In this document: positions 36,801 through 50,494 of the stretch, piece by piece | Layout: each line of letters begins with the position of its first letter | How positions within the stretch are numbered: the stretch's first letter is position 1 | Assembly: GCF_032854445.1 (NCBI RefSeq) | Contig: NC_088302.1 | Location: 28,868,330-28,932,329 of the forward strand | Direction: 5' to 3' | DNA from: Liolophura sinensis | Taxonomy: Eukaryota > Mollusca > Polyplacophora > Chitonida > Chitonidae | Length of the DNA stretch: 64,000 nt | The notes under the pieces: model-generated | Told to the model about the DNA's origin: nothing | The model's input: only the letters and a program-made list of their open reading frames with translations | Databases searched by the model: none | Made by a program: the position numbers and the translations under genes

Positions 36801-38709
36801 AAAATGCCGTAGATAATCCATACAAAATTGAGCAGTTTCATATATAACATTGTAATTTTCCAATTAATAACAAAGCAGGTGTACAACAGGCAACGGATGG
36901 GGAGGATTTTGTGTGCAGATTAAAGGCTTAGGTATGGGTAAGGCACGGGATAAGAAACATGACACACGGAAACAATGAGGTCACGGAGAGAAAAAAAACA
37001 GGATCGCAGACAGGTTGTTAAAGCAGTAGAAGTGGAGCAGAAGTCTGAGAAGGCATTTGCGCAATATGGAAGGCATTGACCTAATGTGGAAGGCATTGGC
37101 CTAGTATGTCCAACGTTCAAACTCAGTGTCCATGTTAGATCACCTAAGGCTTGAGTAAATGGAGGTTTTCAAGATAATTTCTGAATCTCCGGATGCTATT
37201 TACTGGATAGCTCGAGGTAGATAACGGAAAGAGTTAGGTATAGCGGAAAATATTAGATTTACACATGACATAATGTATATTCATCAAAATGAATAGGAAA
37301 TTAGACTATTCGAGGGAAAATACACGGGGTTAAGAAGAGACAATTTCGCAAAGCAGATCCGGTAACAACACGTGTGTTAAATAAACAAGCTATCGTGGAA
37401 GTAAGCTATATTCTAGATTCCTTCTATTTTAAATAATATTTCCTTATTCCTACATGCTTAAGTTTTACCCCTGAATAATGGCAACGAATTCATAAGGCAA
37501 AAGACGTGTTTGGTTTTAAATTAAAAATGAATCAAGGATTGGAGGTCCGTATGACCCACTTCAGTATACCATTAATAATATCGTGCGTTTAATAAAACTG
37601 TTTGGTTCTAATAGTGTTTTATACATTTCTGGGAGGCATCTATTCATTAATTACACTTACAGGCAAAAGAAGAGGTTAGTTTGTCAGCTTATCATATTTC
37701 AGCCTAACAGTGGGATTGAAGTAATTAGCTGCAAATAGGGCTGCAAAAACATTTCCTTGAATTAAGATGTTGTGTAAAACAAGGCGCTAAACGCTCTGTA
37801 AGGGCTTTTTGTGTCAGAGAAGCTGGGTTTTCAATGAAAGAATAGTTTATCTCAACTTAGAAAACGTGTAATAACAGGCTCGAAAGAAAACAGACATAAG
37901 AAGTCATAAAGCGCTTAAAGCACTTCATATTATCTATTTACACTAATGTATTTCAAAAGGGGGTGGAAGGGGCAAGGTGGCTATTTACAACAGCTCCTCT
38001 CTGGGAAAGCTTTAAACAAAAAAGGGCAAGAGGGGGAACTATTGCTGTTGATCATCTAAATCGTGTTGTTTCAAAAAATACTTCACTATTGCTCGGTGTG
38101 AAAATATATGCACGGATTGTTTGGGCTAAAGTTTTTTTTAAATAACCAGTGTTTGGAATTTAACCAGTGTTTGAAAAATACATATTCTTGCATACCACAG
38201 CAGTACTGCACGAACCATTTAATTTAATGAAGCATAGAACCTTTCGTCCCAGTCTTATAACAACACAAACGTAGCTGATGAATGCAATGTTAATATAGGC
38301 TTATGGATAGAAGGAAAATGATCCAAGTAATGGTAGGTCCCGTTATATTTGAAGGGTTGCAGGCCAGATTGGGGTAAGATGGTTTCGTTAAACAGGCTGT
38401 AGGTGAAAGATTACATGATAGTTCCTGGAATGGTACAGGCATTCTAGCGTGTTATCCAGAACATGCCTTGATAAACTGGTTAGTTCAGCGCGGCCTATGT
38501 GATGGTGGGAAAAGGGCAACAAATCGGCCCCAGAGTAAGTGTTGATGTCCTCACAGCTAATGGCATACTGTTTTGGTTGACGGTCTTTCGGGTTGGATCA
38601 ATGAGAGATGAGACGTGATCCCATGGCTGTGACGACGCGAGGCATTTAGGCGAGCCCAACAAGGCGCCTGGACCAGTTCCACGCCTTGACGCCATGGGTT
38701 TGCTCAACA
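30801..38709. other. Long gene-poor stretch downstream of gene 2
   Basis: No reliable gene, RNA or repeat family was found in about 7.9 kb. A 119-codon minus frame (33162-33521) overlaps an 81-codon plus frame. A minus frame at 33907-34107 has ATGGCGGAT in a good start context. None shows a recognisable motif. A poly-T tract lies near 32068. The 3' untranslated region of gene 2 should fall at the right end, but no convincing minus-strand AATAAA was seen close to the stop. Confidence 0.4.
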
Positions 38710-41548
38710 TCACTTGGTATCGAAGCAAGCTGTGTATTTATAACAGATGCAGAGCGCAAAAAGTACAACACTCCCCAAACAAACCAGGGCATAGCAGCCG
38801 ATGATCTGACACACGGCAAACAGGTACACAGTTTTATCACACCAGTTGTTAGGTTCGTGGAGGAGTTGCTCATAGTTCGGTTCCCAGACCTCGAACACCC
38901 AGTAGGTCCCAAATCCCAACCAAACGACATGGAACAGAGCTAGCACAATGTCTGTGAGCCGTGAGCTCCTGTCGGCGTCCTCAGCATCATAGAACACATC
39001 CATGGAGTCATACCTTCGGTACTGAATCTGCTTCCATATGACCACCAGCAGAAACAAAATGCCAAAACAGCCACCAACCAACAGATAGATGGGGATTTTC
39101 GGCTGTTTGGGACAGTCACTGAGGTACTTAACACCTGAAAACAGACAAAGAGACCATTTATTTTGAGCAAGATGTCTTACACAAATTAGTATGGTGCGTA
39201 TTCATATATCTACAGCATTTATTTCTGGTTGCCATTAACCAAATTTGCGTAGTTCAACGTACCCCTAATATGGTATACATATCTGTATGTAACGTTTGAG
39301 GAGAGGCCGTCAGTAGCTCGTCAAAAGTGGATGTTTGATCCGGGCAGATCAGTTTCTTCCACTCAAAACGTTTGGTGTTAATTAATAATAAATAAATTAA
39401 TTGACCAGTATGAGATTAAGTTCAATTTAATAACCCATATGGCTTCTTTTAATGGACCGAGTTATAATAACAGTGACGACAACTGTAGGCATATAACAGT
39501 GAAGTGGAGAACTGGTAAGTGACGTACCGACTGAAATCATGCCCACAGGAAGGACCATCAACATGCCGAGGAATACTGTGGCTAGCACTGTAAAGTAAAA
39601 ACAAAGTCATAGGTACATATTCTCAATTATTGACAAGAGAAGGGATGTCCACGAAACTTGTCAGTTCTAACTTATATTGGAGGGATCATTTAATGGTCCA
39701 AAAGGACAATAAAGCCGGATATACCGGGCATCTGTGTATTCAGTGATGACCAGTGGGAACAACTTGCTAATTGTGTGGGGTACTCTGTTAATACGCTTAC
39801 ACCAGACATATATTATGCATCACGTTCCAAATGCAACCGCAGTTAATTCAATCAGTTATCTGAGCACCAAGGAGACGGATTTCACCTTAATTCAATTTGA
39901 CATTTGATACATCCTCAAAATTCACGCCTCATTCCTCTTCCCATGCACGCTACAAAGCGATGGCTTACAAACACTGAAAAATGGAGGGTATGAGACTCAC
40001 TAATCACTGCCAACCATGCCGTGACGGAAAGGATAGTTGCACATGTCATATCAATGTATTATACAAGGGTTCTTTCGCTGGAAATTTAACATCTGGTATA
40101 GAACGTTCGTCACCATTTCTCCGGTCGCCACGACAACTATTGATTCGCGTTACTTTTCACGATTTCACACCAGCTGCCGTCCCCCCGGTGCTCTACACCC
40201 TCGGGGTGATCTCTGATAAAAAAGAACTAGACAATCCGGGACAGAAACAGTCATGCCACTGAAGATGTCCTTGGTGGTCATTAATTATACTGTCCTACAT
40301 AGGATGGGCGTAGACAGAGAACAAAAACTATCGTCAGCCAAAATCGGACAGTGTTCTTGAATAATGACGAATGTCGGCTGTTTATAGCAATTGTTTCAGC
40401 ACAAAGCTGGTGATAATGTGATTTAATGCAAATCAGTCACAGCTCTGCGATGCTTGAAAACTGGTCACAGCTAAGCACTGAGTTACGACCACTAGTCACA
40501 ATAACTGCTCATTAGTCACAGTAATGCTTAAATTCTTACGCAGTTTTTTGTCATAGCGTGAGTAAATACAAAGTAAAATATTGTAAACAAACGAATAAAT
40601 TCATTTAAAAAGTCTGGTGTTTGACCTTTCCCGAGATACCAGTATCTTACCAGTATTGATTACATAAATGTATTCTATCAGCAAACAAAATCAAGCTGTT
40701 AAATAGCCTGTTTTGTGTGAGTATTGGGAGTGGGGTGGACCTCAGTAAGTTAAGGTGTTTTACGGCGACATGCAGGTTCTATCCGTCAATGTGCAGATTC
40801 CCGGGCCCTCATAGTCCGTGGGACCTTGGTTACAACATTCGCTCGACGAAGAATCATATTACCGTTTCGACAGTCTTACGTTCGTTACAAAAACACTTGG
40901 CTTTGGTCATCAGTAACGTGCCAAAGGTCGATTACTTACCACCGGGCACTTAGGTTTCATCAACCCATAAAACTTGTATAGTTAAAAATTTCAAAAGTGT
41001 GACGATAACCACCAATGAATTAATCAATCTTGTGACCATAACGTCTTGATTTAAGGAGTGTCTGGACTCTGGTTAATAAGATATGTCCTCGCATTTTTTA
41101 AAAATCTCTATTTAGCAACTTTTAATCAATTTTAATTTTGCTTCCTTGTTATCCCATAGAGACTGCTACGCCTTTAGTATTCTCTAATGTGATGACTTTG
41201 AAAACGTAAGGACCAATGGTAATCGTGTTGGCAAGCTGTAAAGTGGTGGACTGAAGTCGTTTTATAGCCTGCCATCAGTACTTCCGTCCCTTATTCGGCC
41301 TCTATCACCACCCACCTGCACACAAATACTGTGTAAACCCGTCGTTAATGTAAGGCACATGTGCCTCGATCACACTTACGTGTATTGCATAGAATCCCGA
41401 CCGCCCTACAAAGGAAGTCAAGAGAATGATCCGCCTCTTTGTTGGCTTCCTGGATCTGAAGATAAATGGCGCCATATTGTGCTTCATCCCGGTCCGTCTT
41501 TTCGCTGTACTGAAATTTGCTTCTCGTAAGGCTTCTGTCTTCATCTGC
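38710..41548 (-). CDS. TMEM272-like four-pass membrane protein (gene 2), core exons
   Basis: On the minus strand the exons are 41548-41380, 39587-39528 and 39134-38710, with CAG acceptors, GTAAGT and GTACGT donors and a TGA stop. They give 217 residues, without the probable first exon at 58820-59089.

The first of these exons is charged and probably cytosolic (ADEDRSLTRSKFQYSEKTDR), ending in a hydrophobic start (FLCRAVGILCNT). Exon 2 is a transmembrane segment (LLATVFLGMLMVLPVGM). Exon 3 opens with GVKYLSDCPKQPKIPIYLLV, then contains three more hydrophobic segments, a W-x-P-x-Y loop, a WCDKTVYLFAV stretch and a short tail.

The YLxDCP motif, the loop cysteine and the 60-bp phase-1 exon all match gene 1, so the two are paralogues. 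The acceptor of the first exon could alternatively be four bases further in, but only the one given keeps the frame. TMEM272-like proteins have no settled function. Confidence 0.88.
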
Positions 41549-44510
41549 CTGCGGAAAATACGGCGGATCAAATGTTAAACACACAAACAAAGAAAAGCTA
41601 GTCAGCAATGAAAGTAGATCAAAATGGTATTGTCCAGCCTGAGTACAAAAAACCTGTGCAACTTGCTATACAAGTGGAGAAGTTTGTTGTTGTTATCAGC
41701 AATAGATGCTTTTGGTAAATGACAACTAAAATCTTGGGCATACACATTTAAAAGACGTGTTCCGTAAAAAAACTCTACTTTGCAAGCAGCGCGACGTAAC
41801 TTTTTTTTAAGTCAACAGTTGTAAAGGAGGAAAGTTTGAATGATGGATTGATTGACCGATTTAACAAGAGTTTTCATGTATATGACGGCCGCAACCGAAA
41901 CAGCGAGAGCCGAACGATCTCATTGGTCAAGGACCATCACAGCGAGCCAGCGCTTTAGTCATCAGCGAGGCACCGAAAATGAGGAAAAAGGAACACAGAG
42001 TTGTATTCATGCGGTCCATCCAAACCGGAATACGAAATCTTTGAATCAAATTACAAGTATTCTGTTTAAATTTCAAGGAAAGTTAAGGCAATCTGGTGCC
42101 ACAATTGGGCTATCGTGACACAACAAAGACCTGGCAGAAGAGTGATGACAAATAAACTACATGAGTGAGAAAATGGATTCAAAAACCAGGTCGCTACGAC
42201 AACCTAAATCTTGGATTTCTTAAGGTTGCGCAGTTTTTGTCTGTCTGTTGCGTGCCCAAGCCTCATTGGGTGTATGATCGTGTGACACGAAGGCTTGGGT
42301 TTCTGGGAAGCGATCCGAACATCAGCTTGATGGTGTCACCGCAATCTGGGATCTCTCTCTGGAATGCTGGAGCAGTCCCCAGCCTAACACCGTTACATTG
42401 ATAACGAAACCTCCACCCTTATCTAACTGAATGTACAACACCTAATAGAAATGGATACCGCCTGCGATGATCATGATGGATTAAGGCGCACAGCCCATAC
42501 CGTTAGCCAAGCTTGTGAGCAATATTCAGCATTTGCTCATGTCATTTGGGATGTTTACCGAGACAGATGTTCGTATATCGGTAGGCCTGTGAACATTTTT
42601 CTAAATAGATTTTTCCGTTATGGAGAGGTAAATCATGCCAGTGGAAACATAGTTGTTATTTAATGACGTAACCTGTTCGTGCCGCTCCATGTCACGGCAG
42701 TATTTAGCTTTGTTCTCAGTTGGGTTTAGCTAGGAGCTCAACAGCCAAGTTAACGTGAAACTGGCCTTCGGCACTGTAATTCATGTTCACTCAGTCGAGC
42801 ACGGGAAATAGTGTTAGTGGTGGTGTTGGGGTGGGGGAGTCTAAACTGGAATCTCTCCGGTCCATGGCCGGTCTTGTTGTGTACTCTAGGGGATTATAGC
42901 AAATCATTTCCCAAACACGCTGGTTCAGCGGTAAGGCCATAAATCAATCACTAATCGCAATGGTCAGAAACCACTGACCCCATACAAAAGCACTATTATA
43001 GCTCATTGCAGTTGGACTGGTGAGCTACTTGTCATCGGTCCAATTGATTCTGACACCAAGAGGGTTTCAGAGGGAATCCTCACTATGCTCATCTTCAGAT
43101 GGACGCAGAAAGTAATGACCAGCAATCCGAGCTGTAATGCGCTGTACAAGTGTCTGAACAGCCGGGCAGTTGAGAAGACCCGGGAACTAGGGCCATTGTG
43201 TGATGTACATGGCTTGAACAGAGGCGACCTCATATTGGACGTGTTCAACTGTTCAAATATTTGAAAGCCGTGCATAACTGAAGGCGTTTTGGAGTCGTAG
43301 ACGCTAAGTCAGTTTGACAGCAAAGTTTGGATGGCAATCAGCTGTCTGGTTAAAATAAAATTACCAGCATAAGGAATAGATGCCCGAGGAATCGCGAGGA
43401 AATATGTTCTGTTCTGATCACATTGACGTGTATCGATTATACTCAGAACGAAAGTGTAAGGCCGCAGGAGAACACTGTCAACCCTGGGTGTTCAGCCACA
43501 GCATTAACCCGGTGCTTCTTGAGCAGGAATCGTTCTAGTGAAAACTCACGTGTTTCTTGCATCACTAGTGACGTCTAAAGCGTACATCTTGGACTTAAAC
43601 CTTATCTCTTACAGCAAAACAAATATTATGGCAGTATAAATGTACACCACTTTACTGTACACATCGTGTCTACATCGTTCATGACGTCTGGACTTAATGT
43701 TCGGCCTCTGCTGTACACTACAGACTATAGGCCGTCAGGTGGTAAACAAGGTATATTCAGCTGTGCCGACAGTGTTGGACAGGCGCTTGATGGAATTAGA
43801 ATCTAATAGTTACAATATAGGATAGCAGTACTGAACAGGACAAAAATGACGCACCGGAAATAAACGAGCTGCGACTCGTGAACGTCTAAAAGAGATCACC
43901 ACAATGAAGGACAAGAACCTTAGCTCCAACAACAACAACAACGTCTTCTTCCCAAAGAGATATTCGTGGCAGCTAAAACGAATGACATTGGGTGTTAAGC
44001 GAAAGCTTGTAAGACAGTGTGGTATGGATTTATGGATTTATGTTGCTAATTAAGTGGGCTACTTCGGCATGGGCTAAAACTTATATTCGTTGTTTTGTCA
44101 TTGTTTCCGAAAACACCTGAGTTATATGGAACACCTCTTACAGCCATGGTTTTACAAAATCGCGTAAAGAAGGAAAATACCCTTGTGACATAATGTTTTT
44201 TTACTCCGAGAAATTCCCAAGAAATAGCTTCACAAGTTTATTACGTTAGCTAGATGTAAAGAGATGAGAGAATACCATCTATCTAGAAAAAAATATATTC
44301 CAAGAAATCATTGCCTTGGGGAAAGACGTCTTTATTCAATTTTACAACATGTTAGAGGCTATTTTCTCAAAATTTCATACTAACATTTTCCACAGTAAAT
44401 CTCGTCAACCTATGGTGTTGCGATATAGATAACGGGAATGTACAGATTTTTCATAACAACAGCCATACATTGGTCGACTGAGATCTGTCTACACTCCACT
44501 AATAACATGT
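41549..44510. other. Proposed gene 2 intron, left part
   Basis: No repeat family was seen. An open plus frame at about 42935-43264 reads like protein sequence but has no recognisable domain (see findings). Confidence 0.4.
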
Positions 44511-45142
44511 GGATAAATCAGCCCGTTGTCAAAATCTACATCACACGAATAGCACTAGGGTAAATTAGCCCACGGGCAACAAGTGAGTATAAATCAGCAC
44601 ACTGATACCACGTGAGTATAAATCAGGCCAAGGATAACATGTGAGCCAATCAAAAAACAGAAAACACGTCGATAAAGCGCCACATGGATAACCCGTGGGT
44701 AAATCTTCCCACTGATAACAGGCAGGTAAATGCACACATAGATAACAGCCTAAATCGGCCTATACGAATAACATATGGGTGTAAATCAGCCCACGGATCT
44801 AAATCTAAATCGGTTTACAGATAACACGTGAGTATAAATCAGTCCATGCGTAACGCGTGTTTAAAAATCAGCCCACGCGATAACAAATGAGCTTAAATCA
44901 CCCCAAGGATAAAACTTCGGTATAAATCAGCTCACAGATAGCACGTGAGTAAATAGGTTTATTTACTTTATTTGAGAACTCAAGAATATTTCACTTAGAC
45001 GACGGCCGCCAGCATCATGGTATTGCGTCGTGATGGCGTGCTACCCCGCCCCCCTCCTTCTGCCACGGAGGCCCCTAAATAAGCTTACGGATAACATGTG
45101 AGTAAAAATGAGTCCACGGATAGCACGTGGATGTAAATCAAC
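44511..45142. repeat. Degenerate minisatellite, unit about 28-30 bp
   Basis: Repeated blocks of GATAACACGTGAGTATAAATC followed by AGCCCA, with variable length and many substitutions, about 20 copies. It is interrupted at 44957-45077 by a SINE-A fragment. It lies in the proposed first intron of gene 2. Confidence 0.85.
44957..45077 (-). mobile_element. SINE-A fragment inside the 29-bp minisatellite
   Basis: Reverse orientation. It contains ACTCAAGAATATTTCACTTA, GACGGCCGCCAGCATCATGG and a terminal GCCACGGAGGCCCC from the tRNA-like end, with the middle deleted or scrambled. Minisatellite units continue on both sides. Confidence 0.8.
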
Positions 45143-45974
45143 CCATTTTCAGCAAAGACACAATTATCGTGAGTAATTTCCGAAAAACTCAGACTTGCAG
45201 ACTTTTATAACAACCGATTGTTCGCGCGTGTGCGTGAAAAAGCGTGTGCATTGAACACGATATCTTCAATCTCAAAGCCATAGGCTTCACGAGTCATATC
45301 CTCTTCACATTTTCACATAGTTATTTTCGCAGCACAATGTTTGCAAAAGTTTCCGATCACCTACCATCCTATTGCCCTTTAAATTGCGATAATGTTACGT
45401 TACCTGGAGAGACAAAACTCCAGCGCTTAGACACTCTCCTCCACAGCATGGATTCGCCCACTCAAGGCACAAGACACAGATTTGCTCTGAACGACAGGGT
45501 TATGACAGTGTAGTGGACAACAGTTTAACACCAACACCCCCTACCAACCCACTTCAAGGCGGACAAAGCGGTTAAGCCCAGACGGATCTTACCTCTTGTG
45601 CAGTAGACCCATTACACGACATAAACACACGGGCCATTTTCAGAAGTTTAAACCGTTACTTCACCTTACTCTTTCAAAGAGTGATAAGGAGTTTGTGGGT
45701 ACACGTGGCTCAGCATGTCTCAGCCAAACAGCTGGCATGCAAACTGGTCAATACACGAGCCGAGTTTTAAGGGCGTATATTGACGAACGACGACATTTGA
45801 ATTGACTTAAAAATTGACGGCTGTCGCCCCACGCGAAGACCACAGATGTTCACTCTGATTGAATAGCGTCTAGACGTACAATGTAATATTGGGTATCTTC
45901 AAATAGAAGGTCATTGTTTTTACAGACCGTCATTAAGCGATTACTACATACATAAACAAAATGGAAAATTACTC

Positions 45975-46045
45975 ATGCACTTTTCCACATGTGACCTACA
46001 GATATGTACCTGTATCATATGTTGGTGGAAGACGTGGTTGTGATC
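45975..46045 (-). mobile_element. SINE-B fragment
   Basis: TTCCACATGTGACCTACAGA and CATATGTTGGTGGAAGAC are the reverse complement of the SINE-B body landmarks at 29755-29805. Only this core is recognisable. Confidence 0.6.
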
Positions 46046-46454
46046 AAGGCCTAACAAACATTGAGAACGCGAGGGTCCCCAAATATCTGCCCACGGCCAT
46101 GACCCACTCCCCTCTTATGCCACAGCCTGCTACTCGGCGTAACAACTGTGTAGTTATTAATTCAGCTCAAAATCGATTCCTCTTTCGCCGTCTGGAGTCA
46201 GACTTAAGTGAAACTTTATTCACCGTTTTTAATGAGGGATAATATAGATAAATTGAACGCAGAAACCCAGACTATCATCACACCTCGTTCATTAATTTAC
46301 AGTTTGATTTATCTATATAATTTATTGGCGCACACAAGAGTACAACATTACTTTGATGTCCAACATCAGGCTTAATACAAACTTACAGTAAATAGATTCA
46401 ACTTTGATACAACAATTTTATGTGACCCGAAACAAGACTTCATTTATTCATTCA

Positions 46455-46565
46455 TTCATCCAGGGCTTTTTCGGTCTCTGCTGGGCTTCCATCCACAATA
46501 AGGCTGGTCGCAGTCGTATAAGTGAAATATTCTTGAAAGACTCCAACCAAGTAATGAATAGATAA
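46455..46565 (+). mobile_element. SINE-A 3' fragment, degraded
   Basis: AAGGCTGGTCGCAGTCGTAT and AAGTGAAATATTCTTGA, followed by an AAT-rich tail, match the SINE-A 3' end. The central block is heavily mutated. Confidence 0.75.
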
Positions 46566-47957
46566 ATCCAGTTGCAGCTGGGTCCCAAAAGGCAACCTGG
46601 TTGGTGAAGGATTTTTGGACAACAGCGAACGATAAAAACTATCACTGAGCCAGTGATGCCCCCAAAACCGTTTTAAAGTGTACCATACACACGTATGGAG
46701 GGGGTGGGACGGGGCTAACCAATTAAAAATGTACGAATTCCCCCACCACTTTTGTGTCCAATCTTACATCGTGAATGTTCCTTTAAAAAAACCCTGGAAA
46801 GTGATCCACATCCAAAAACCACCTAAACTTACTGGATGAGTGCTTAGTCGAAGGCCAAGCTGTGCCCAAAATTGTTTGCCAAAACGTCCATCAGTTTGTC
46901 CTGACAAACAGCTGGCAGACAAACAGACAGACAGACAAGTAACCATCAGTAAACATATGGCCTCCTTGGTGAGGGAAAAATGATTTACATGCGCCTAAAT
47001 TACACATGCTGCTAATATTTGTAACAGTTGAAACCTTTAGGACAACGATTGTGTATTTTGCAGAGGCTCTTCCATTACGATAAGCCTTTGTAGAGAAGAA
47101 ACGCTAGTTGCTTAGCATTTCTATCAGCCACCATTTTAGCTAAACCCAGTCTAATCGACTAGAATAACTTCTAAGATTACTTTTACAGACAGGGTATCAG
47201 TTTTATCCAGAAAAGTGTGGTGTTAGGTCCAATGCTTTTAAAATGTATTTGCAATTTGATTATCGCTGTTGACTGAGTGATAGGAAAAAGCCAACCGACA
47301 ACACAAGCAGAAAGCAGAATAAACTTTGTAAGGAGATAAGTAGATGAAGTCCGTCAATGGTTCGATGAATGCCGACTTAGCTCCCGCTTCAACACAAACA
47401 GCCAACATTTCCTGCTCCGGTAAGATGTTTATAATCCCTGCCCGGATCAGACGTCATCACTTTCTGGTCGTTGCGGCATCTGGACCCAGTATTCCCCTGG
47501 CTCTGGTCACTATCCGTTTACACCGGCAACTTCTGAAGCCGACTACACCATCAATACTCGTAGAATTAAAGTATCTGCAGACCTAAATATTGACTGTAGC
47601 TATGGATCAGTAATTATAGCCTGGGAATCCAAGGCTTGTCTGACTGCTGGACGGGAGACGGAGAAGGTCTATCTGCTAGGGTTGGGATGTCTAAAGGATA
47701 CCATCACTGACACATCCTCAGCCCATTAATCCAGCTAATGAATTCCTCAAGTCACTAAAGGTCTTTTCATAAGTCCCGTCTGGCGAGAAATATAGGGTTG
47801 TCCCTGGACGGCAATAGTCGATCAGCACCATCCAAGCGAGGCACGGGTGGTGATATCGCAGGGGAACCACAGGAGCATTGCTCTTAATACCGTCGTCCAG
47901 GACCAGGGAAACCAGCTTAGGGAGGACATCCGCCAGTTGAACACAAGAATAGATGTT

Positions 47958-48150
47958 ATATTCGGCTAAAACATTGTTTTTGCCACAGCAGATCGGATCG
48001 TGATTAATGAAGTCGTAAGTTCGAAACCAACACTCGCAGCGTCGGCTGTGGCTTTAAGTCAGGAAGATTGTCATGTACCAGGGATACAGCAATGGTTGCT
48101 CTGGTTTCCGTCACAAATAAACCGCACTGTCTTAGATCAAGTGAAAAAGT
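47958..48150 (+). mobile_element. Possible decayed SINE
   Basis: TTGTTTTTGCCACAGCAGAT resembles TTGTTCTTGCCACAGCAGAC near 5507. TGCTCTGGTTTCCGTCACAA resembles the CCGGTTTCCTCCCACC core of SINE-A. Weak evidence only. An open frame of about 70 codons without a start crosses it. Confidence 0.35.
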
Positions 48151-50285
48151 CTAGAGAGTGGTTTTAAGAACCACATTGAATAAAATCAATAAATATGAAA
48201 TAAAATGGGAGAGCAATTTCAGAGTAATGTTCAAAGGCATAAAACATGTGTAGAATGCTGTTTTTGCAAGAGAAAGATGGGCAAAACTTTTTACTGTCTA
48301 CAGAGTAATCAGATGTCACGAGCGACGAAATGACTTCACAGCAGGCTGTGCAAAAAAAACAAAGATTAGAACAAAAAAGAAAAGTTGGTTATTAAAATTA
48401 GCCACATGGGAATGGAAAGCCTACATAGCAAGTCCCCATAGCAACATTTTTTTTCCCCATTTTTTGCAAGGATATGCATGGTACCAAATATCGAAAAGCA
48501 AGCTAAAGCTGTATTTTTCTCGAGGTGTCCATATTGTGAATCTAAACATTAGATCTGTGGTTCTTTAGCTGATGGGAAGGCAGAATTCCTGGTTGTACAC
48601 AGAAATTTGAAAGCGCCTTTTGAAACATTGTGCGACAAGTACATGGGAATCTGTTGAAAGATATGCATTATTACCTCACACACTGAAGAGCTCTAAGTCA
48701 ACCTGGAAGTGTTATAGTCGAACATGGCAGCCCAAAGTAGTAGCACTGATACTGTGTTTAGTACTGTATACAATTACTATCTTTATAGAATATCCAAAAA
48801 GTCACGAATACGATCAACATGTTCAGAATCTTTAAAAACTTCGATTTCTTTTAGTCAACATGATTTGAGAATTTTGCTTGACGTTAACACCTAGACAAAC
48901 AGCGGGGGAATTTGTAGATAAAAAAAGCAGTTTACTGGAACTGGACTCTGAGTCTAAGATTTTGATATTACTACCCGGGCAAGATATGTACGTTCTCACC
49001 ATCTCCATAGTCTCAGAAGTGCTATTTATGCCTGATTTCATCGCCTTCCATTCATTTGGATTAATAGCGTAGCACAATTTCTTCTGCGCCGAGTTGCTTT
49101 AATCTGTCTCATACAGTTGGGCCTTCGAACAATTTATTCTCTATTGGATTTTCGGTGAGAAAAAAAGCAGCTGTAGACGTTCGCGCTAAGTATGACCTGC
49201 GCGAGGGTTCTCCGTAAGACATACGGCTTCAAATAAACAGTGATTGGTGGGGCGGATTCTGTGAATTATATAGAGGTTTCGATGAGAACAGCCGAAAACA
49301 AAAAGAACAGCCGTGGGCATTGCGGTCAACTGCGGTCGCAAGCTCTTCTGGGATTTATCCAGCTTTACAGATTGTTGTAAACTGGAGTGTCGCTAGCGAA
49401 CATACAACACAGACCGTTAAATCTCGGTGATTATCGTACGTGGTTGTAGACGACATTCAGCACGGTTCAAATATATTCCCTCAGCTAATGATCACCGAGT
49501 AATCGAGGGCTGAGGAGGGCTTTATTACAGTTGGACATCCACTCTATCCACAAAATTAAAGACAAAATGTCGATCATTAGTACATGAACAGTCTACACGT
49601 AGTCTTTCAGGAAAGGAAATAAGGAGTCAAATTTAGTTCAAAATTTGGTCAACAATATGACGAAAAAATAGTTTCAATGAAATTGTTTGTAGTAACTAAT
49701 GAGTAGGCAAACTGTAAACCCACTTCCTGTTGCACCAGTACAACTATATTATTGCGCTTGACAAGAGACTGGAAAAGTCTTCGTACTCTCTCTTTCCAAT
49801 ACTGAATCTCTCAAAAGCCATCGAATCGTCACAACCGGTCTATCTGCCATGATCGCCACGGCAAAGACTTTTCAGAGATTAAATGCCATGTGAAGATGTC
49901 GCTTTGGCATCGATTACACAGTAGAATTCGTACGTCTTCTGTATACGATTCGCGTGATCGCGAAGCCCACGAGATTTTCCGCAAAGTGTCCACTTCAGAA
50001 ATATAGGTTCAAAGAGGTTCTTCAGTCATCTCTACAAAGGATACAACTATTGTAACGCCTAAAATAGCAGTTACCCTCTACCTACTTGTATAACAATGTC
50101 AGCTAGGGTTATTCATTATGAGTCGCTCTGTTACTGAATCACTCTTAGTGTTATTCATATACCTAAAGGGTACTGCTGCTTTCATGAAGGGCTAGATTTA
50201 CTTCTCTCTGTAGAGGACACGAGAACCCCATTTCGAGTCTGGTTCCAGTTAAAGCTCTTCTAGCTCAGTAAACTCTTACCCCACG
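48151..50285. other. Proposed gene 2 intron, nothing recognised
   Basis: Short open frames only. A small inverted pair (CTCGGTGAT near 49423 and ATCACCGAG near 49490) is the only structure noted. Confidence 0.45.
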
Positions 50286-50480
50286 TCATGATTTATTATA
50301 TTTATTTGATATACGGGTGTTGCCCCCTTCTCAAGAATAATACACTTATTCGACAGCGATTGGGTGGAGAAAACCTTGGGAATCCACCGTCTGTCACCAG
50401 GAATACCTGACAGATCTCCTCATTTAAAGTCGCAGCAGATTCAGCGGAAGATTGTGGATTCGACCACAATGTCAGGTAAC
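50286..50480 (-). mobile_element. SINE-A, strongly degraded
   Basis: A TTTATT-rich tail is followed by TCTCAAGAATAATACACTTA, GACAGCGATTGGGTGGAG, AAACC and a B-box-like GTGGATTCGACC. The landmarks are in reverse SINE-A order. Confidence 0.7.
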
Positions 50481-50494
50481 TAGGGTAGCAGGAG

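Larger units (their letters stand above)
45143..47957. other. Proposed gene 2 intron, middle part, with SINE remnants
   Basis: Holds the SINE fragments at 45975-46045 and 46455-46565. Open frames at 45244-45513, 45961-46242 and 47344-47586 show no recognisable domain. The middle one overlaps the SINE-B fragment. Confidence 0.4.
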
